Assembly: GCF_001310955.1 (NCBI RefSeq)
Contig: NZ_BAZX01000035.1
Location: 1-35,417 of the forward strand
DNA: 35,417 bases
Direction: 5' to 3'
Source of the DNA: Marinifilum fragile JCM 15579
Lineage (GTDB): Bacteria; Bacteroidota; Bacteroidia; Bacteroidales; Marinifilaceae
Both the position numbers and the translations under genes were made by a program. This document shows, in pieces, positions 1 through 10,906 of this stretch. Position 1 is the stretch's first letter; each line of letters begins with the position of its first letter. Below the pieces are notes generated by a model. That model saw only the letters and a list, made by a program, of their open reading frames with translations, had not been told where the DNA came from and did not search any database.

Positions 1-1
1 A

Positions 2-3000
2 GGAGGAAATTCAGTTCTTCAAACAGCGGGAACTGCCAATTTGGTGGTAAAATCAGATACTTATGCTGATGCAACTGTTTCACAGACCATTGGGCATGGA
101 TCAGCTACACAAATTATCATGGTAACACAGCCTGCATCACCTACAGTAAATGGCGGACAATTGGCTACTCAACCTTCCATCAAATTACAAGATCAATATG
201 GTAATGATTGTACCAATGATAACTCAACCAATGTTTCAGTAGCCAAAGGAGATGCTGGAAATTGGAGTCTCGGAGGAGATCTAACTTCAAATGTTAGTTC
301 TGGATCATTGTCATTTACCAACTTAACAGCAAGCAGTAATGAGGCAATTACTGGTGCTTACTTAAGCTTTAGTAGTGCTGGCTTGACTGGTGCAAATTCG
401 GATACTTTTAATTTAGGATTGAATTCAACACCTTCAGATTTAACAGCTGCCAGCAATGCAGATGTTGATGGTAATTTTACCGTAACATTTACGGATGTTG
501 ATGGTTGGCAATCAAAAATATCAAGTATTACTTACAATGGAAATGGTGTTGATGCTGGAGCGTATGATAAAACCACTTCAGGACAGATAACCTTTAATCC
601 TTCGTTGTCTACGTCTTTGCAAGTCGCAAGAACTGCTGATTTTGTATTTGTTTCAGATGGCTTTAATGATGCCAGCTTATCTCAAACCATTAATCATGGA
701 GCAGCAAACAAGCTTTCCATTTCTACTCAGCCAGGAGCTCCAATATCTAATGGTGGGGATTTAAATCCACAACCTGCTATTGAGGTGTTAGATCAATATA
801 ATAATTTGTGCAGTACTGATGGCGTGAGAACCATTACTGCGGCAAAGAATGATGCTGGAATCTGGACATTGGGAGGAACTTTAGATCAAAGTGCGAATTC
901 GGGTACACTAACTTTTGCTGGCTTGACAGCAAGCAGTAATGAGGAAATAACTGATGCAAACATTAGCTTTAGTTCTACAGGATTAACTGGTATTACATCG
1001 GCAAACTTTAACCTGGGATTAAATACGCCTCCAAATTTAACTGCAGCTTCCGGAGCTACGGTGGATGCTGTTTTTGAAATCTCGTATGTGGATAATGTAG
1101 ATTGGGAATCAAATATCAGTTCAATAACTTTTGATGGAAATACTGTACCTGCAACTGCTTATACTGTGAATTCAACAACCAACAAAATTACTTTTGATCC
1201 TGCGGCAGATGCTGTATTGCAAACTGCAAAAACAGCTGATATTGTGATTTCTGTTGATGGGTATAGTCCTGCAATAGTGTCACAAACAATAGGTCATGGA
1301 GCTGAAACAAAATTGGTTGTGACAACTCAACCTGTTGCTCCTGCAAACAATGGTGATGTATTTCAAACTCAACCTGTTGTTGAAGTGCAAGATCAGTATG
1401 ATAATGTTTGTACCAATAATAGCTCTTTGTCAATTGCCGCAAGTGAGAATGATTCTGCAGCATGGAATTTACAAGGAACTGTAACAGGAACAGTATCTTC
1501 AGGAAGTTTAAGTTATACCGATTTAACCGCTTCAAGTATTGATGTTGTAAATGGAGCCTTTATTTCATTTTCAGCCTCAGGAGTTACAGGAGCTAATTCT
1601 ACAACTTTTGATTTGGGACTGAATTCACCTCCTGATTTAACTGGAGCAAGTAATGCAACAGTAGATAACACTTTTGTAATCACTTTTACAGATTCTAATT
1701 CATGGCAAAGCAAAATATCCTCCATAACCTATAATGGGAATACCGTTGATGCAGCTGCATATGACAAAAGTATTGGTAATCAGATTACTTTTGATCCATC
1801 GAAATCTACGGCTCTTCAAACTGCTGGAATAGCGGATTTTGTCTTTTCTTCAGATGGTTTTAACAACAAAATATTATCACAAGAAATAGGACATGGAGCT
1901 CCTGCTTCCATTTATATTGTAACACAGCCAAGTGCACCAACTCAAAATGGCGGCATATTGGCCACACAACCAAAAGTAGGAAGCAAAGATCAGTATGGAA
2001 ACAACTGCACAGGAGATAATGCCACTGCAATATCTGTTGCAAAAGGTGATGGTGGAAATTGGTCTTTGGGAGGCTCTCCAAATCAAACATTGGCTTCAGG
2101 AGAATTTACATACACCGATCTGACTGCTACAAGTGATGAAGTAGTAACAGGTGCATTCCTTACTTTTTCTTCTGGCAGTTTTGCTTCGGTTAATTCCAAT
2201 ACTTTTGATATTCCTGTAAATGCAACGCCTACTCTTTCTGCAGCGAATGAAGCAACGGTTGATAATGAATTTTTTATAAGTTTTACCGAAGATGAAAGTT
2301 GGAGAGGAAGCATTAGTTCAATTCAATATGGAGAAGAGACATTGCCGAGTGCTTCTTATAATACAAATGTGGCAGGAAGAATAACATTTACACCTTCTCA
2401 ATCAATAATATTACAAACAGCAGGTACCAAAACGATTACCGTTATTGCAAGTGGTTATGCCAATGCTACTGTTGAGCAGGAAATAGGTCATGGTATTGCT
2501 AGTGTATTATTTATTTCAACACAGCCAGTTGGACCTGGATCAAATGGTGCAACTTTGGCTACTCAGCCTGTCGTTCAAATTCATGATCAATATGCAAATG
2601 TTGTCGCATCTGATAATACAACAAATCTTAACGCCGCAGCTTCAGGTGGGGTATGGACTATAGGAGGAACATTGCAATTAACTGCAACCGCAGGTGAAAT
2701 TACTTTTAATGATTTGACGGCAAGCAGCGACAATGAGGTAAGTAATGCCACTATTACTTTCTCATCATTTTCTTTGAGTGATGTGATTTCAGATGCTTTC
2801 ACAGTTCCTGCTTTGGATGCTTCTCCAAGTTTGTTGGCTTCTTCAAATGCCACTGTTGATGGTGCTTTTGAAATTTCTTTTGTTGCAAATCCAACTTGGC
2901 AATTGTCAATTGATTCTATCCATTATGGTGGAAATTTAATTTCAGAATCAGCATATGATAAAACGCAAGCAGAAAAAATTATTTTTGATCCCGCTAAGGA

Positions 3001-6000
3001 TACAGATTTTCAGATAGCTGGAACAAAAGATATTGAGGTGTTTGCACAAGGATATGCAACAGCTACTGTTTCACAGGCGATAAAGCATGGTGCTGCTGCA
3101 GAGATGATTATTGCTCTTCAACCTGCTGCGCCAGCAGAGAATGGTGATGAATTGGCTACACAGCCAGGAATTACCTTGAGAGATCAATATGGTAATGATT
3201 GTACTAGTGAAAATTCTATTGAAATTACTGCAGCCAAAGGAGATGCCAATGATTGGACTATTGGGGGAACCGTAACCAAAACGACAGCAAATGGGTCAGT
3301 AAGTTATACGGACCTTACTGCATCAAGTCCAGGACCGGTAACAGGAGCTTTTATTAGCTTTTCTGCAACAGATTTAACAACTGTTAATTCCAATACATTT
3401 GACATACCTGATTTAAATGCGGGACCAGTATTAACCGCTGCTACGAATGCAACGGTTGATAATGATTTTGAAATTACTTTTACGGATAATGCCGATTGGA
3501 GAACAAATATTACAGAAATTAGATATGGCACAAATGTTCTCCCAGTTGCGGCTTACGATGCGAGTGTAACAGGTAAAATTACATTTAAGCCAGCTGAGTC
3601 GGCTAATTTACAGCAGGTAGCAAATGAATACATTTACATTACATCAACTTCTTATCTGTTGGACTCTGTTCAACAAGAAATTGGACATGGTGTAGCAACG
3701 GATATCCTAATCACCACTCAGCCTTTTGGTCCTGAGAATAATGGAGATTTATTAAGAACTCAGCCTGTAGTAAAACTACAGGATCAATATCAAAATGATT
3801 GTACAAATGATAATTCTACAACAGTAGAAGCAAATGCAAGTGGAGGAAGTTGGACTCTTGAAGGAACAGTTTCCCTTATGGTAACAAACGGTGTTGCATC
3901 TTATACCGATCTTACTGCCGGGAGTACCGATATGGTTAGTGATGCAACAATTACATTTTCCGGCACAGGACTAACAAACGCGGAATCTAATTCATTCTTT
4001 ATTCCAGCTCCTCTGTTTGCACCTTCATTAATTGCTTCTACTACCGCAACGGTAGATTCTTTATTTGATGTTACCTTTGCCGAAAATCCGGAATGGCAAG
4101 GCAAGATTGATTCAATTTCATACGGTGGCACCATGTTGCTTGAAACGGCCTATAATAAGAGTCAGGCTGGTAAAATTGTATTCGATCCTTCGCAAGATGC
4201 AACTTTACAAGAGGCGGCAAGCAAACAAATGCTTGTATATTCAAGAGGATATCAAGATGCTTCTGTTGATCAGGAAATTAAACATGGCGTGCCTGATTCG
4301 TTAATTATAGAAACACAACCAACGGCTCCTTTGGTAAATGGTGGAGAATTGGATTTACAGCCTAAAATTTCATTACTGGATCAATATAATAATAGTTGTG
4401 ATTCTGAAAATACTTATGAGGTACTAGCAAAAAGAGGAGATGCAAATGATTGGACATTAGGAGGAGATACCTTGCAAGCGGTAAGTAATGGAGTGATCAA
4501 TTATCGTGAATTAACGGCATCTAGTGCTAATGCTGTTACTGGTGCATATTTAATATTCTCAGGAAATGGAATTACTTCTGTAGATTCTGATCCGTTTGAT
4601 ATTCCAGCTTTAAAGAATCCTCCAAATTTGACGGCTCAATTTGATGCGACGGTTGATGCTGATTTTACAATTGACTTTTTTGATTTTGAAGATGATTGGA
4701 GATCAGAAATTACAATGATTACTTATCAAGGAAACGCATTGCCTGCTTCAGCTTATACCATCAATACTGATAATATTGTATTCCGTGTTTCAGAAGAGGA
4801 ATTGCTTCAAAAAGCTGGAACTTTCGAAATAGTAGTTAAAGCCTTAGGGTTTAGTGATGCTACAGTAGAACAGACTGTTGGACACGGGGTGGCAACAAGT
4901 ATGCAAATTACGCAACAACCTTTAGCACCTCCTATGAACGGAGATGTGTTGGAGCAACAACCAATTTTAGAGTTCTATGACCAGTATTCAAACTTATGTG
5001 ATTCCGATAATGATAGAATGATACAAGCATCAAGAAGCGATGATGGTGATTGGGATTTGGCAGGTACCATAGAAAAAACTTCTGAAAATGGAGCTGTAAC
5101 TTATGATGATTTATCGGCTTATTCAACAGGGCCAATTGAGGGTGCCATCATTCAGTTTAGTTCAGAAGGACTTGATGCTGTTACTGCAGATCCATTTGAT
5201 ATTCCAGATGTTGCAACTCCAGCAGTATTAACAGCTGCAGTTGATGCAAGTGTGGATAATCCGTTTAAAATTACCTTTATTGAGGATTCCGTTTGGAGAA
5301 ATAGAATTAATGTAGTTACAGTTAATGACAGTGTGTTGGTGGAGGAGAGTTATAATTTCACTCAGCCTGGAGAATTGGAATTGATTCCATCAGCCTCAGA
5401 ATTTCTACAGAAAAGTGGAAGTTTCCAAATCATTGTTCAATCGCGTGGATTTGCTCATGATACGGTTCAGCAAGATATTCAGCATGGTGTTGCAGATAGT
5501 ATTTTAATTCTTAAGCAACCGATAGGACCAGATGTTAATGGTGAAATGCTTGTTCAACAACCAGAATTGAAATTAGCTGATCAATATTTGAATGATTGTA
5601 CTACAGATAATTCTACACAAGTAAGCGTTGAGAAGTATGACGACAAGGCTTGGGAACTTGGTGGAACACTAAATATACAAGCAATAGATGGACAAGTTTT
5701 ATTTAACGATTTGATTGCTACAAGTGAAATAGCCATCGATTCTGCATATTTGCAATTTTCTTTTGCAGGAGACTCTATTGTATCTGATTTGTTTACAATT
5801 CCGGTACCAATCATAGAACTAATTGCCGCAGAAAACGCAACGGTTGACAATGAATTTGTAATTCAGGCAAGTGACAATGCAAGCTGGAGAGATTCCATCT
5901 CTTCTATAAGTTTTGCAGGAGAAACTTTGGTGGATACATCCTATTTAATTGAAGCTGGATCGATCACATTCTATCCTGAAAAAGACTCTACTTTGTGCAT

Positions 6001-7792
6001 TGCAAGAACTGATACCATTGTTGTAATTGCAAATGGTTATGCAGATGCTAAAGTCGAACAAAAAATCGGACATGGTGTAACAACCAAGATGTTGATGGTT
6101 GATCAGCCAATTGGTCCTGAAAATAATGGAGATACTTTGGTTCAACAGCCTAAAATTCAGTTGCGAGACCAGTATGAAAATAATTGTATAACAGATAATA
6201 GTACGGAAGTTTTGGTAGATAAATATGCTGATCCGGATAATGATAATTCAGGATTATGGAACTTGGGAGGAATAAAAACAATTACAGCATCTGAAGGAGT
6301 GGTGCAATATACAAACTTAAGTGCCACCAGCGAGGATGAGGTGATTGGAGCAAGATTACTTTTTACTTCAGATGGACTTCCAAATGTAGTTTCAGATAGC
6401 TTTGATATTGTAAGGCCACCGGCACCAATAATTACACCTGCTGCCAATGCTAATGTTGATGAAATGTTTACGGTTACCTTTACGGAGAATACAACTTGGC
6501 GCAAAAAGATATTTGACATTCGCTATGGTATAAGAAGTTTGGAAGGAAAATATGACATATCTGTTCCAGGGCAAATTACTTTCGATCCAGAGGTAACTTC
6601 TGTTCTTCAGAAATACGGAGTCGATTCTATGTATGTATATTCTGGATTATACGATACAACCCGATTTGAGCAACCAATTCACCATGGTAAATCGAAATAT
6701 CTGGTTATTGAAAAGGAACCATCAGCACCTGCAAATAATGGAGAACCATTAATCAGACAGCCTCAGTTAAATTTGCAAGATCAATATAGAAATATATGTG
6801 ATACGGATAGTGAGACAATGATTACAGTGCGTAAAGCTGATACAGGAGATTGGGCCCTTGGAGGTAATTTAACTCAGACAGCAGTTGAGGGACTTGTAAA
6901 ATTTACCGATTTAACGGCAAGCAGTGATATGGAAGTGCAAGGTGCAAGGTTGGAGTTTGAAGGTCCTGGTATTATCTCGAAAATATCAAGTATGTTCACA
7001 ATACCTGAACCAAAAACCAATAGAGCAGGAGAGGCAAGCGCCAATCCGGAACTGGTTTGTTACGGATCTAAATCTAACATTACATTAACAGGATTTGATG
7101 GTAGCATTCAGTGGCAGGTTTACAATGAACTAAATGATGCTTATGAAGATCTTGATGGCGAAAATGCAGAATTATTGGTAACTCCTGAGGTTGTCGAGAA
7201 TAAAATATATCGTGCCAAGGTTTCCAAAGAAGGATTTTCAGATCAATATTCAAATACGGTATCGGTAAGCCCAATGGAACCTCCAGTAGCTGATTTTACT
7301 TTCGAAACAGATCGCAATGAGGTTCATTTTACCAATTTGAGCGAACATGTAACTTCCGTTTTATGGGATTTTGGAGATGGAATCATAAGTAGTGAATTCG
7401 AACCTTCGCATTCTTTCGTGTTGGATAATGCAAATGGATCTGGTTACGTAGTCACATTAACGGCATCAAACGAAGCTTGTGGCAATAGTCAAAAATCACA
7501 ACAAGTATTTATTACCACTGGAATTGATGATTTGATTGCTGATAAGGGAATCGTAGTATATCCTAATCCTAACCGGGGAGAGTTTTTTGTTGAACTTTCT
7601 GCAACGAATGATGATGGCTTATTGAGGATATTCAACTCATCGGGAGGTATTGTTCTTAGTAAGGAAATTAAACGCAGTTTTAATGCAGACCGATTGGAAT
7701 TCGACTTGAAGGATCTTCCAGGAGGTATCTATTTCCTAGTCATTCAGTATCCTGATAAAGTGATTAGAACAAAACTTATTATTACAAAATAG
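2..7792 (+). CDS. Giant secreted repeat protein, T9SS cargo (5' end outside the window)
   Basis: The reading frame is open to the left edge, so the true start lies outside; at least 2,596 residues are present. Twelve repeats of about 200 residues alternate two domains. One has the pattern W..xISSI.Y.G..L....Y.....G.ITF.P....LQ.A....V...GY..A.V.Q.I.HG, which resembles the Shr-type haemoglobin-interacting domain (DUF1533). The other is an Ig-like/Big-like domain with QP..P..NG..L..QP...L.DQY.N.C and LTASS. After repeat 12 comes an unassigned Ig-like stretch, a PKD domain with WDFGDG (about residues 2414-2493, counting from the first ATG at 41) and an 81-residue type IX sorting domain with YPNPNRGEF near its start and a basic end. 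It should therefore be exported through the outer membrane by T9SS and anchored or released at the surface. Ligand is unknown: HID-like repeats do not by themselves prove haem binding. Convergent with rocD. Confidence 0.9.
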   Translation, partial: GGNSVLQTAGTANLVVKSDTYADATVSQTIGHGSATQIIMVTQPASPTVNGGQLATQPSIKLQDQYGNDCTNDNSTNVSVAKGDAGNWSLGGDLTSNVSSGSLSFTNLTASSNEAITGAYLSFSSAGLTGANSDTFNLGLNSTPSDLTAASNADVDGNFTVTFTDVDGWQSKISSITYNGNGVDAGAYDKTTSGQITFNPSLSTSLQVARTADFVFVSDGFNDASLSQTINHGAANKLSISTQPGAPISNGGDLNPQPAIEVLDQYNNLCSTDGVRTITAAKNDAGIWTLGGTLDQSANSGTLTFAGLTASSNEEITDANISFSSTGLTGITSANFNLGLNTPPNLTAASGATVDAVFEISYVDNVDWESNISSITFDGNTVPATAYTVNSTTNKITFDPAADAVLQTAKTADIVISVDGYSPAIVSQTIGHGAETKLVVTTQPVAPANNGDVFQTQPVVEVQDQYDNVCTNNSSLSIAASENDSAAWNLQGTVTGTVSSGSLSYTDLTASSIDVVNGAFISFSASGVTGANSTTFDLGLNSPPDLTGASNATVDNTFVITFTDSNSWQSKISSITYNGNTVDAAAYDKSIGNQITFDPSKSTALQTAGIADFVFSSDGFNNKILSQEIGHGAPASIYIVTQPSAPTQNGGILATQPKVGSKDQYGNNCTGDNATAISVAKGDGGNWSLGGSPNQTLASGEFTYTDLTATSDEVVTGAFLTFSSGSFASVNSNTFDIPVNATPTLSAANEATVDNEFFISFTEDESWRGSISSIQYGEETLPSASYNTNVAGRITFTPSQSIILQTAGTKTITVIASGYANATVEQEIGHGIASVLFISTQPVGPGSNGATLATQPVVQIHDQYANVVASDNTTNLNAAASGGVWTIGGTLQLTATAGEITFNDLTASSDNEVSNATITFSSFSLSDVISDAFTVPALDASPSLLASSNATVDGAFEISFVANPTWQLSIDSIHYGGNLISESAYDKTQAEKIIFDPAKDTDFQIAGTKDIEVFAQGYATATVSQAIKHGAAAEMIIALQPAAPAENGDELATQPGITLRDQYGNDCTSENSIEITAAKGDANDWTIGGTVTKTTANGSVSYTDLTASSPGPVTGAFISFSATDLTTVNSNTFDIPDLNAGPVLTAATNATVDNDFEITFTDNADWRTNITEIRYGTNVLPVAAYDASVTGKITFKPAESANLQQVANEYIYITSTSYLLDSVQQEIGHGVATDILITTQPFGPENNGDLLRTQPVVKLQDQYQNDCTNDNSTTVEANASGGSWTLEGTVSLMVTNGVASYTDLTAGSTDMVSDATITFSGTGLTNAESNSFFIPAPLFAPSLIASTTATVDSLFDVTFAENPEWQGKIDSISYGGTMLLETAYNKSQAGKIVFDPSQDATLQEAASKQMLVYSRGYQDASVDQEIKHGVPDSLIIETQPTAPLVNGGELDLQPKISLLDQYNNSCDSENTYEVLAKRGDANDWTLGGDTLQAVSNGVINYRELTASSANAVTGAYLIFSGNGITSVDSDPFDIPALKNPPNLTAQFDATVDADFTIDFFDFEDDWRSEITMITYQGNALPASAYTINTDNIVFRVSEEELLQKAGTFEIVVKALGFSDATVEQTVGHGVATSMQITQQPLAPPMNGDVLEQQPILEFYDQYSNLCDSDNDRMIQASRSDDGDWDLAGTIEKTSENGAVTYDDLSAYSTGPIEGAIIQFSSEGLDAVTADPFDIPDVATPAVLTAAVDASVDNPFKITFIEDSVWRNRINVVTVNDSVLVEESYNFTQPGELELIPSASEFLQKSGSFQIIVQSRGFAHDTVQQDIQHGVADSILILKQPIGPDVNGEMLVQQPELKLADQYLNDCTTDNSTQVSVEKYDDKAWELGGTLNIQAIDGQVLFNDLIATSEIAIDSAYLQFSFAGDSIVSDLFTIPVPIIELIAAENATVDNEFVIQASDNASWRDSISSISFAGETLVDTSYLIEAGSITFYPEKDSTLCIARTDTIVVIANGYADAKVEQKIGHGVTTKMLMVDQPIGPENNGDTLVQQPKIQLRDQYENNCITDNSTEVLVDKYADPDNDNSGLWNLGGIKTITASEGVVQYTNLSATSEDEVIGARLLFTSDGLPNVVSDSFDIVRPPAPIITPAANANVDEMFTVTFTENTTWRKKIFDIRYGIRSLEGKYDISVPGQITFDPEVTSVLQKYGVDSMYVYSGLYDTTRFEQPIHHGKSKYLVIEKEPSAPANNGEPLIRQPQLNLQDQYRNICDTDSETMITVRKADTGDWALGGNLTQTAVEGLVKFTDLTASSDMEVQGARLEFEGPGIISKISSMFTIPEPKTNRAGEASANPELVCYGSKSNITLTGFDGSIQWQVYNELNDAYEDLDGENAELLVTPEVVENKIYRAKVSKEGFSDQYSNTVSVSPMEPPVADFTFETDRNEVHFTNLSEHVTSVLWDFGDGIISSEFEPSHSFVLDNANGSGYVVTLTASNEACGNSQKSQQVFITTGIDDLIADKGIVVYPNPNRGEFFVELSATNDDGLLRIFNSSGGIVLSKEIKRSFNADRLEFDLKDLPGGIYFLVIQYPDKVIRTKLIITK
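90..7010 (+). repeat. Twelve tandem ~598-bp intragenic repeats
   Basis: The conserved (I/V)xHG codons recur near 90, 690, 1290, 1886, 2482, 3079, 3680, 4277, 4878, 5475, 6065 and 6676, an average spacing of about 598 bp. Protein similarity is high and DNA similarity lower, with the first four units looking closest to one another. Most units carry one Cys in the DQYxNxC motif; the fifth has DQYANVV instead and lacks it. The array extends past the left edge because the first HID-like unit is cut. Confidence 0.9.
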
Positions 7793-7810
7793 ATTGATCT
7801 AAAAATGAAA

Positions 7811-7839
7811 AAGGGTGATTCCGATTTGGAGTCACCCTT
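7811..7839. terminator. Bidirectional intrinsic terminator between the giant gene and rocD
   Basis: Arms 7811-7822 (AAGGGTGATTCC) and 7828-7839 (GGAGTCACCCTT) form a 12-bp stem with one G-U pair and a 5-nt loop. T-rich sequence follows on the plus strand and, read in reverse, on the minus strand as well. It lies between two convergent stop codons, 7792 and 7863. Confidence 0.85.
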
Positions 7840-7862
7840 AATTGTATTTTATGGAGTTCTGT

Positions 7863-9092
7863 TTATTCGAACTCAGCCATTGTTTTCTTAATAATTTCAA
7901 TAGCTTCACGCAATTGAGTTTCGTTAATTGTCAATGGAGGAGCAAAACGAATAATGTGACCATGAGTTGGCTTAGCCAATAAACCATTATCACGTAAACG
8001 CAAACAAACATCCCAAGCAGTTTTGCCGCCTTTAGGTTTAATTACAACTGCATTTAGAAGACCTTTACCACGAACCAATTCAATCATTTCAGATTTAACT
8101 GCTTTCAATTCTTCACGGAAAATCTTACCCATTGCTTCAGCATTTTCAGCAAGATTTTCATCTTTAATTACGTTAAGAGCAGCCATTGCAACTTCACAAG
8201 CAAGAGGATTACCACCAAAAGTAGATCCGTGCTCACCTGGTTTAATGCAAAGCATTATTTCATCGTCAGCCAAAACTGCAGATACTGGCACAACACCACC
8301 AGATATTGCTTTACCAAGAATCAATACATCTGGACGAACACCTTCGTGATCAACAGCTAATAATTTACCAGTTCTTGCAATACCAGTTTGTACTTCATCT
8401 GCAACAAAAAGTACGTTATTTGCTTTACACAAATCGTAAGCTTTTTTCAAGAAACCATCTTCTGGAACGTAAACACCTGCTTCACCTTGAATTGGTTCAA
8501 CCAAGAATGCACATACATTAGGATCTTTCAATTCTTTCTCTAAGGCCTCTGTGTCGTTGTAAGGAATTACAACAAAACCTGGAGTATATGGTCCAAATCC
8601 TTTGTATGAATCCGGATCAGTAGACATAGAAATGATAGTAATTGTACGACCGTGGAAGTTACCATCACAAACGATAATTTTTGCTTCGTTTTCTGGAATA
8701 CCTTTCACATCGTAACCCCAACGACGAACCAATTTAAGTGCTGTTTCATCAGCTTCAGCACCAGTATTCATTGGTAATACTTTATCGTATCCAAAATAGT
8801 TGGTAACAAATTCTTCGTATTTACCCAAGTTATTGCTGTAGAAAGCACGTGAGGTTAGGGTTAGTTTTTGTGCTTGTTCTACTAATGCATTAATAATTTT
8901 TGGGTGACAGTGTCCTTGATTAACAGCAGAATAAGCTGATAGGAAATCAAAATATTGCTTCCCGTCAGTATCCCAAACATAAACGCCTTCTCCGCGCTCT
9001 AAAACTACTGGAAGTGGATGATAGTTGTGTGCTCCAAACTTAGATTCCTTATTCATATAGTCCTGAGCAGTCATTGTTGCTGTATTTGTCAT
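7863..9092 (-). CDS. rocD: Ornithine--oxo-acid aminotransferase
   Basis: A PLP-dependent class-III aminotransferase of 409 residues, the usual length for RocD. It moves the delta-amino group of ornithine to 2-oxoglutarate, giving glutamate semialdehyde and glutamate, in arginine/ornithine catabolism or proline supply; cytoplasmic. The N-terminal [17 protein letters not shown] is typical of ornithine aminotransferases rather than of acetylornithine or GABA transaminases. The PLP pocket shows [18 protein letters not shown] (Asp232) and the Schiff-base lysine in ILGKAISGG (Lys261). A second Met at residue 7 is a possible alternative start; no Shine-Dalgarno separates them. Its 222-bp upstream gap and own terminator suggest a single-gene transcript. 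Confidence 0.96.
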   Translation of the reverse strand: MTNTATMTAQDYMNKESKFGAHNYHPLPVVLERGEGVYVWDTDGKQYFDFLSAYSAVNQGHCHPKIINALVEQAQKLTLTSRAFYSNNLGKYEEFVTNYFGYDKVLPMNTGAEADETALKLVRRWGYDVKGIPENEAKIIVCDGNFHGRTITIISMSTDPDSYKGFGPYTPGFVVIPYNDTEALEKELKDPNVCAFLVEPIQGEAGVYVPEDGFLKKAYDLCKANNVLFVADEVQTGIARTGKLLAVDHEGVRPDVLILGKAISGGVVPVSAVLADDEIMLCIKPGEHGSTFGGNPLACEVAMAALNVIKDENLAENAEAMGKIFREELKAVKSEMIELVRGKGLLNAVVIKPKGGKTAWDVCLRLRDNGLLAKPTHGHIIRFAPPLTINETQLREAIEIIKKTMAEFE

Positions 9093-9149
9093 AACTGGAA
9101 TATTTATAAGATTTTTAAAATAGGATTAAATTCTGAAAATTCAGTATGC

Positions 9150-9180
9150 CAATTTTATAACTATTTTTTTGATTTTCCAA
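9150..9180 (-). promoter_or_regulatory. Candidate Bacteroidota-type promoter of rocD
   Basis: On the minus strand TTG (9180-9178), a 20-nt spacer and TAAAATTG (9157-9150) resemble the -33 TTG / -7 TAnnTTTG promoter, with one mismatch in the -7 box. It would place the transcript start roughly 50 nt before the rocD ATG. Prediction by pattern only. Confidence 0.35.
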
Positions 9181-9314
9181 TGCTTTTAGAAGAAAAAACA
9201 TAGAAAAAAACGAAAAAAATATTAATCATGACTATTATCATAAATGCAATTGTTAGTTCCTGTTGAATTTATGATTATAGATAAGGTTCTGTAAATTTGA
9301 TGCTAATAAAGGAT

Positions 9315-10826
9315 TTAAGGTAAATATTTGGACATGGAAAGTAGAAGGTCTGTTTTATTAAAAGGTTTTGATAAATGTTCAGAACAACCAGCCTTTAATG
9401 ATTTTTCTCTGTCTCCATCCAATGCATATGCTGTTTGAGCTATAATTGCTAGGTCTGGCCTTTTTTTCTTGATCAATTTTGTAGCCTCAAGTCCATTGAT
9501 ATGAGGCATGTTTATATCCATTAATATCAAATTTACCTCCGGATTTTGAAGACTTGCAGTCATGGCTTCTTTACCTGTTTTTGCCCAAATGATATTAATA
9601 TTAGTTGGTTGTAGATAGGCTTCTAGTATTTTATAATTGGTAAATTGATCTTCGGCTATTACAACTGTGTAATTTTCCCAATTGTATAGGTTGACAGTAG
9701 AGTCTGTTTCGTTGATCAATTCTTGATCGATAACATTAGGAATACTGAATTTTACCGTGGTTCCAATTTTTTCTTCTGATGCAATCCATATTTTTCCTCC
9801 CAGAAGTTCAATTTCTAATCTGGAAATATATAAACCCAAACCTGTGCCACCAAAGTAGTTTAGTCCATTTTCATCTGCTTTTCTAAATCGTTGGAAAACA
9901 TCAGATTGATATTTGATTGGAATGCCTTTTCCTGTGTCGTTTACTGAAAATTCAATGGTTTGATTAAGGAAGCGGTATGAGCATGTTATGCTTCCATTCT
10001 CGGTAAATTTAACAGCATTGTGCAGCAAGTTACTTAGTATTCCAATTATTTTATTTTGATCCGACTTGATTACATGGTTCGATTCAATATCTGGAAAATT
10101 TAATTGTAAATGATCCTTCTTGTTGTTAATTAAAAGCTTTTCTGTAAGGGATTTTACATCCTTCATCATGTTTTGAAGTTTGAAATTCCTTTTCACCGGC
10201 TTAGCAGTTCTACTTTCCAGCATTGATACTTTAAGAAGATCTTCAATAATCTTTAAAAGTTGAAGTCCAGAATCTTTAATGGAGCTGGCAAATTTTGGGA
10301 TATTTTCTTTTATGTTTCCAGATTCAAGTAGTTCGGAAAAGCCTATGATTGAGTTAAGTGGAGTTCTTAATTCATGACTCATATTGGCCAAGAAAGCATT
10401 CTTTAGGTTTTCTGCTTCAAGAGCTTTGTTCCATGCTTTGGCAATTTCAAACTCTTTTATTTTGATATCAGTGATATCTTGGAAAAGAACTTCTTCCACA
10501 ATATCTTCATCTCTGTATACTTCTCCTGTAATTTTCCCTAATCTTAATTCACCATTTTTATAGAAACGAAATTCTATTTCCATTGGCTGTAATTGCATTT
10601 GTTTTAAAGATTCTTCAAAAAAAACAAGATCTTCGGAATGAATGTGCTTTTTTAGAGTTTCTCTTGTAGGGATTACATTTCCAGTTTGATAGCCCAGAAT
10701 TTTGTAAGTCACTTCAGACCACCAAAAATCTTTAGTTGAATAATTGTATACCCAATAACCAATACCAGCAATGCTGTGTATTTTTTTCAATTGTCTAATT
10801 TCTGTTGTCGTATTTAATTTAATCAT
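9315..10826 (-). CDS. PAS-containing hybrid sensor histidine kinase/response regulator
   Basis: A 503-residue soluble protein with no membrane segment. Order: PAS/PAC-like sensor (about 15-125), a short linker helix, HisKA with ANMSHELRTPLN (phospho-accepting His151), HATPase with N box NLLHNAVKFTENG (Asn270), G1 DTGKGIP and G2 GGTGLGL, then a receiver domain (about 386-503) with AED (390s), phospho-acceptor LILMDINMP (Asp437), Thr in AQTAYA and Lys in LSKPF. All catalytic residues are present, so it should be an active cytosolic kinase that hands phosphate to its own receiver; an external phosphotransfer protein and output regulator are not encoded nearby. It follows the vWA gene by 80 bp on the same strand, so co-transcription is possible. 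The stimulus cannot be read from sequence. Confidence 0.93.
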   Translation of the reverse strand: MIKLNTTTEIRQLKKIHSIAGIGYWVYNYSTKDFWWSEVTYKILGYQTGNVIPTRETLKKHIHSEDLVFFEESLKQMQLQPMEIEFRFYKNGELRLGKITGEVYRDEDIVEEVLFQDITDIKIKEFEIAKAWNKALEAENLKNAFLANMSHELRTPLNSIIGFSELLESGNIKENIPKFASSIKDSGLQLLKIIEDLLKVSMLESRTAKPVKRNFKLQNMMKDVKSLTEKLLINNKKDHLQLNFPDIESNHVIKSDQNKIIGILSNLLHNAVKFTENGSITCSYRFLNQTIEFSVNDTGKGIPIKYQSDVFQRFRKADENGLNYFGGTGLGLYISRLEIELLGGKIWIASEEKIGTTVKFSIPNVIDQELINETDSTVNLYNWENYTVVIAEDQFTNYKILEAYLQPTNINIIWAKTGKEAMTASLQNPEVNLILMDINMPHINGLEATKLIKKKRPDLAIIAQTAYALDGDREKSLKAGCSEHLSKPFNKTDLLLSMSKYLP

Positions 10827-10906
10827 TTTGTTTTTGGGTATATGTTAATACGGCTAAATCTAATTAATTTTAATAGAGGTTATATGGTGAAACAATAAAT
10901 GTTCGC

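Noticed and set aside
1188..7274. Minus-strand ORFs of 60-120 residues opposite the giant gene
   Set aside because: They recur with the 598-bp repeat and have low-complexity or repeat-mirrored sequence, so they are antisense shadows of the repeat protein.
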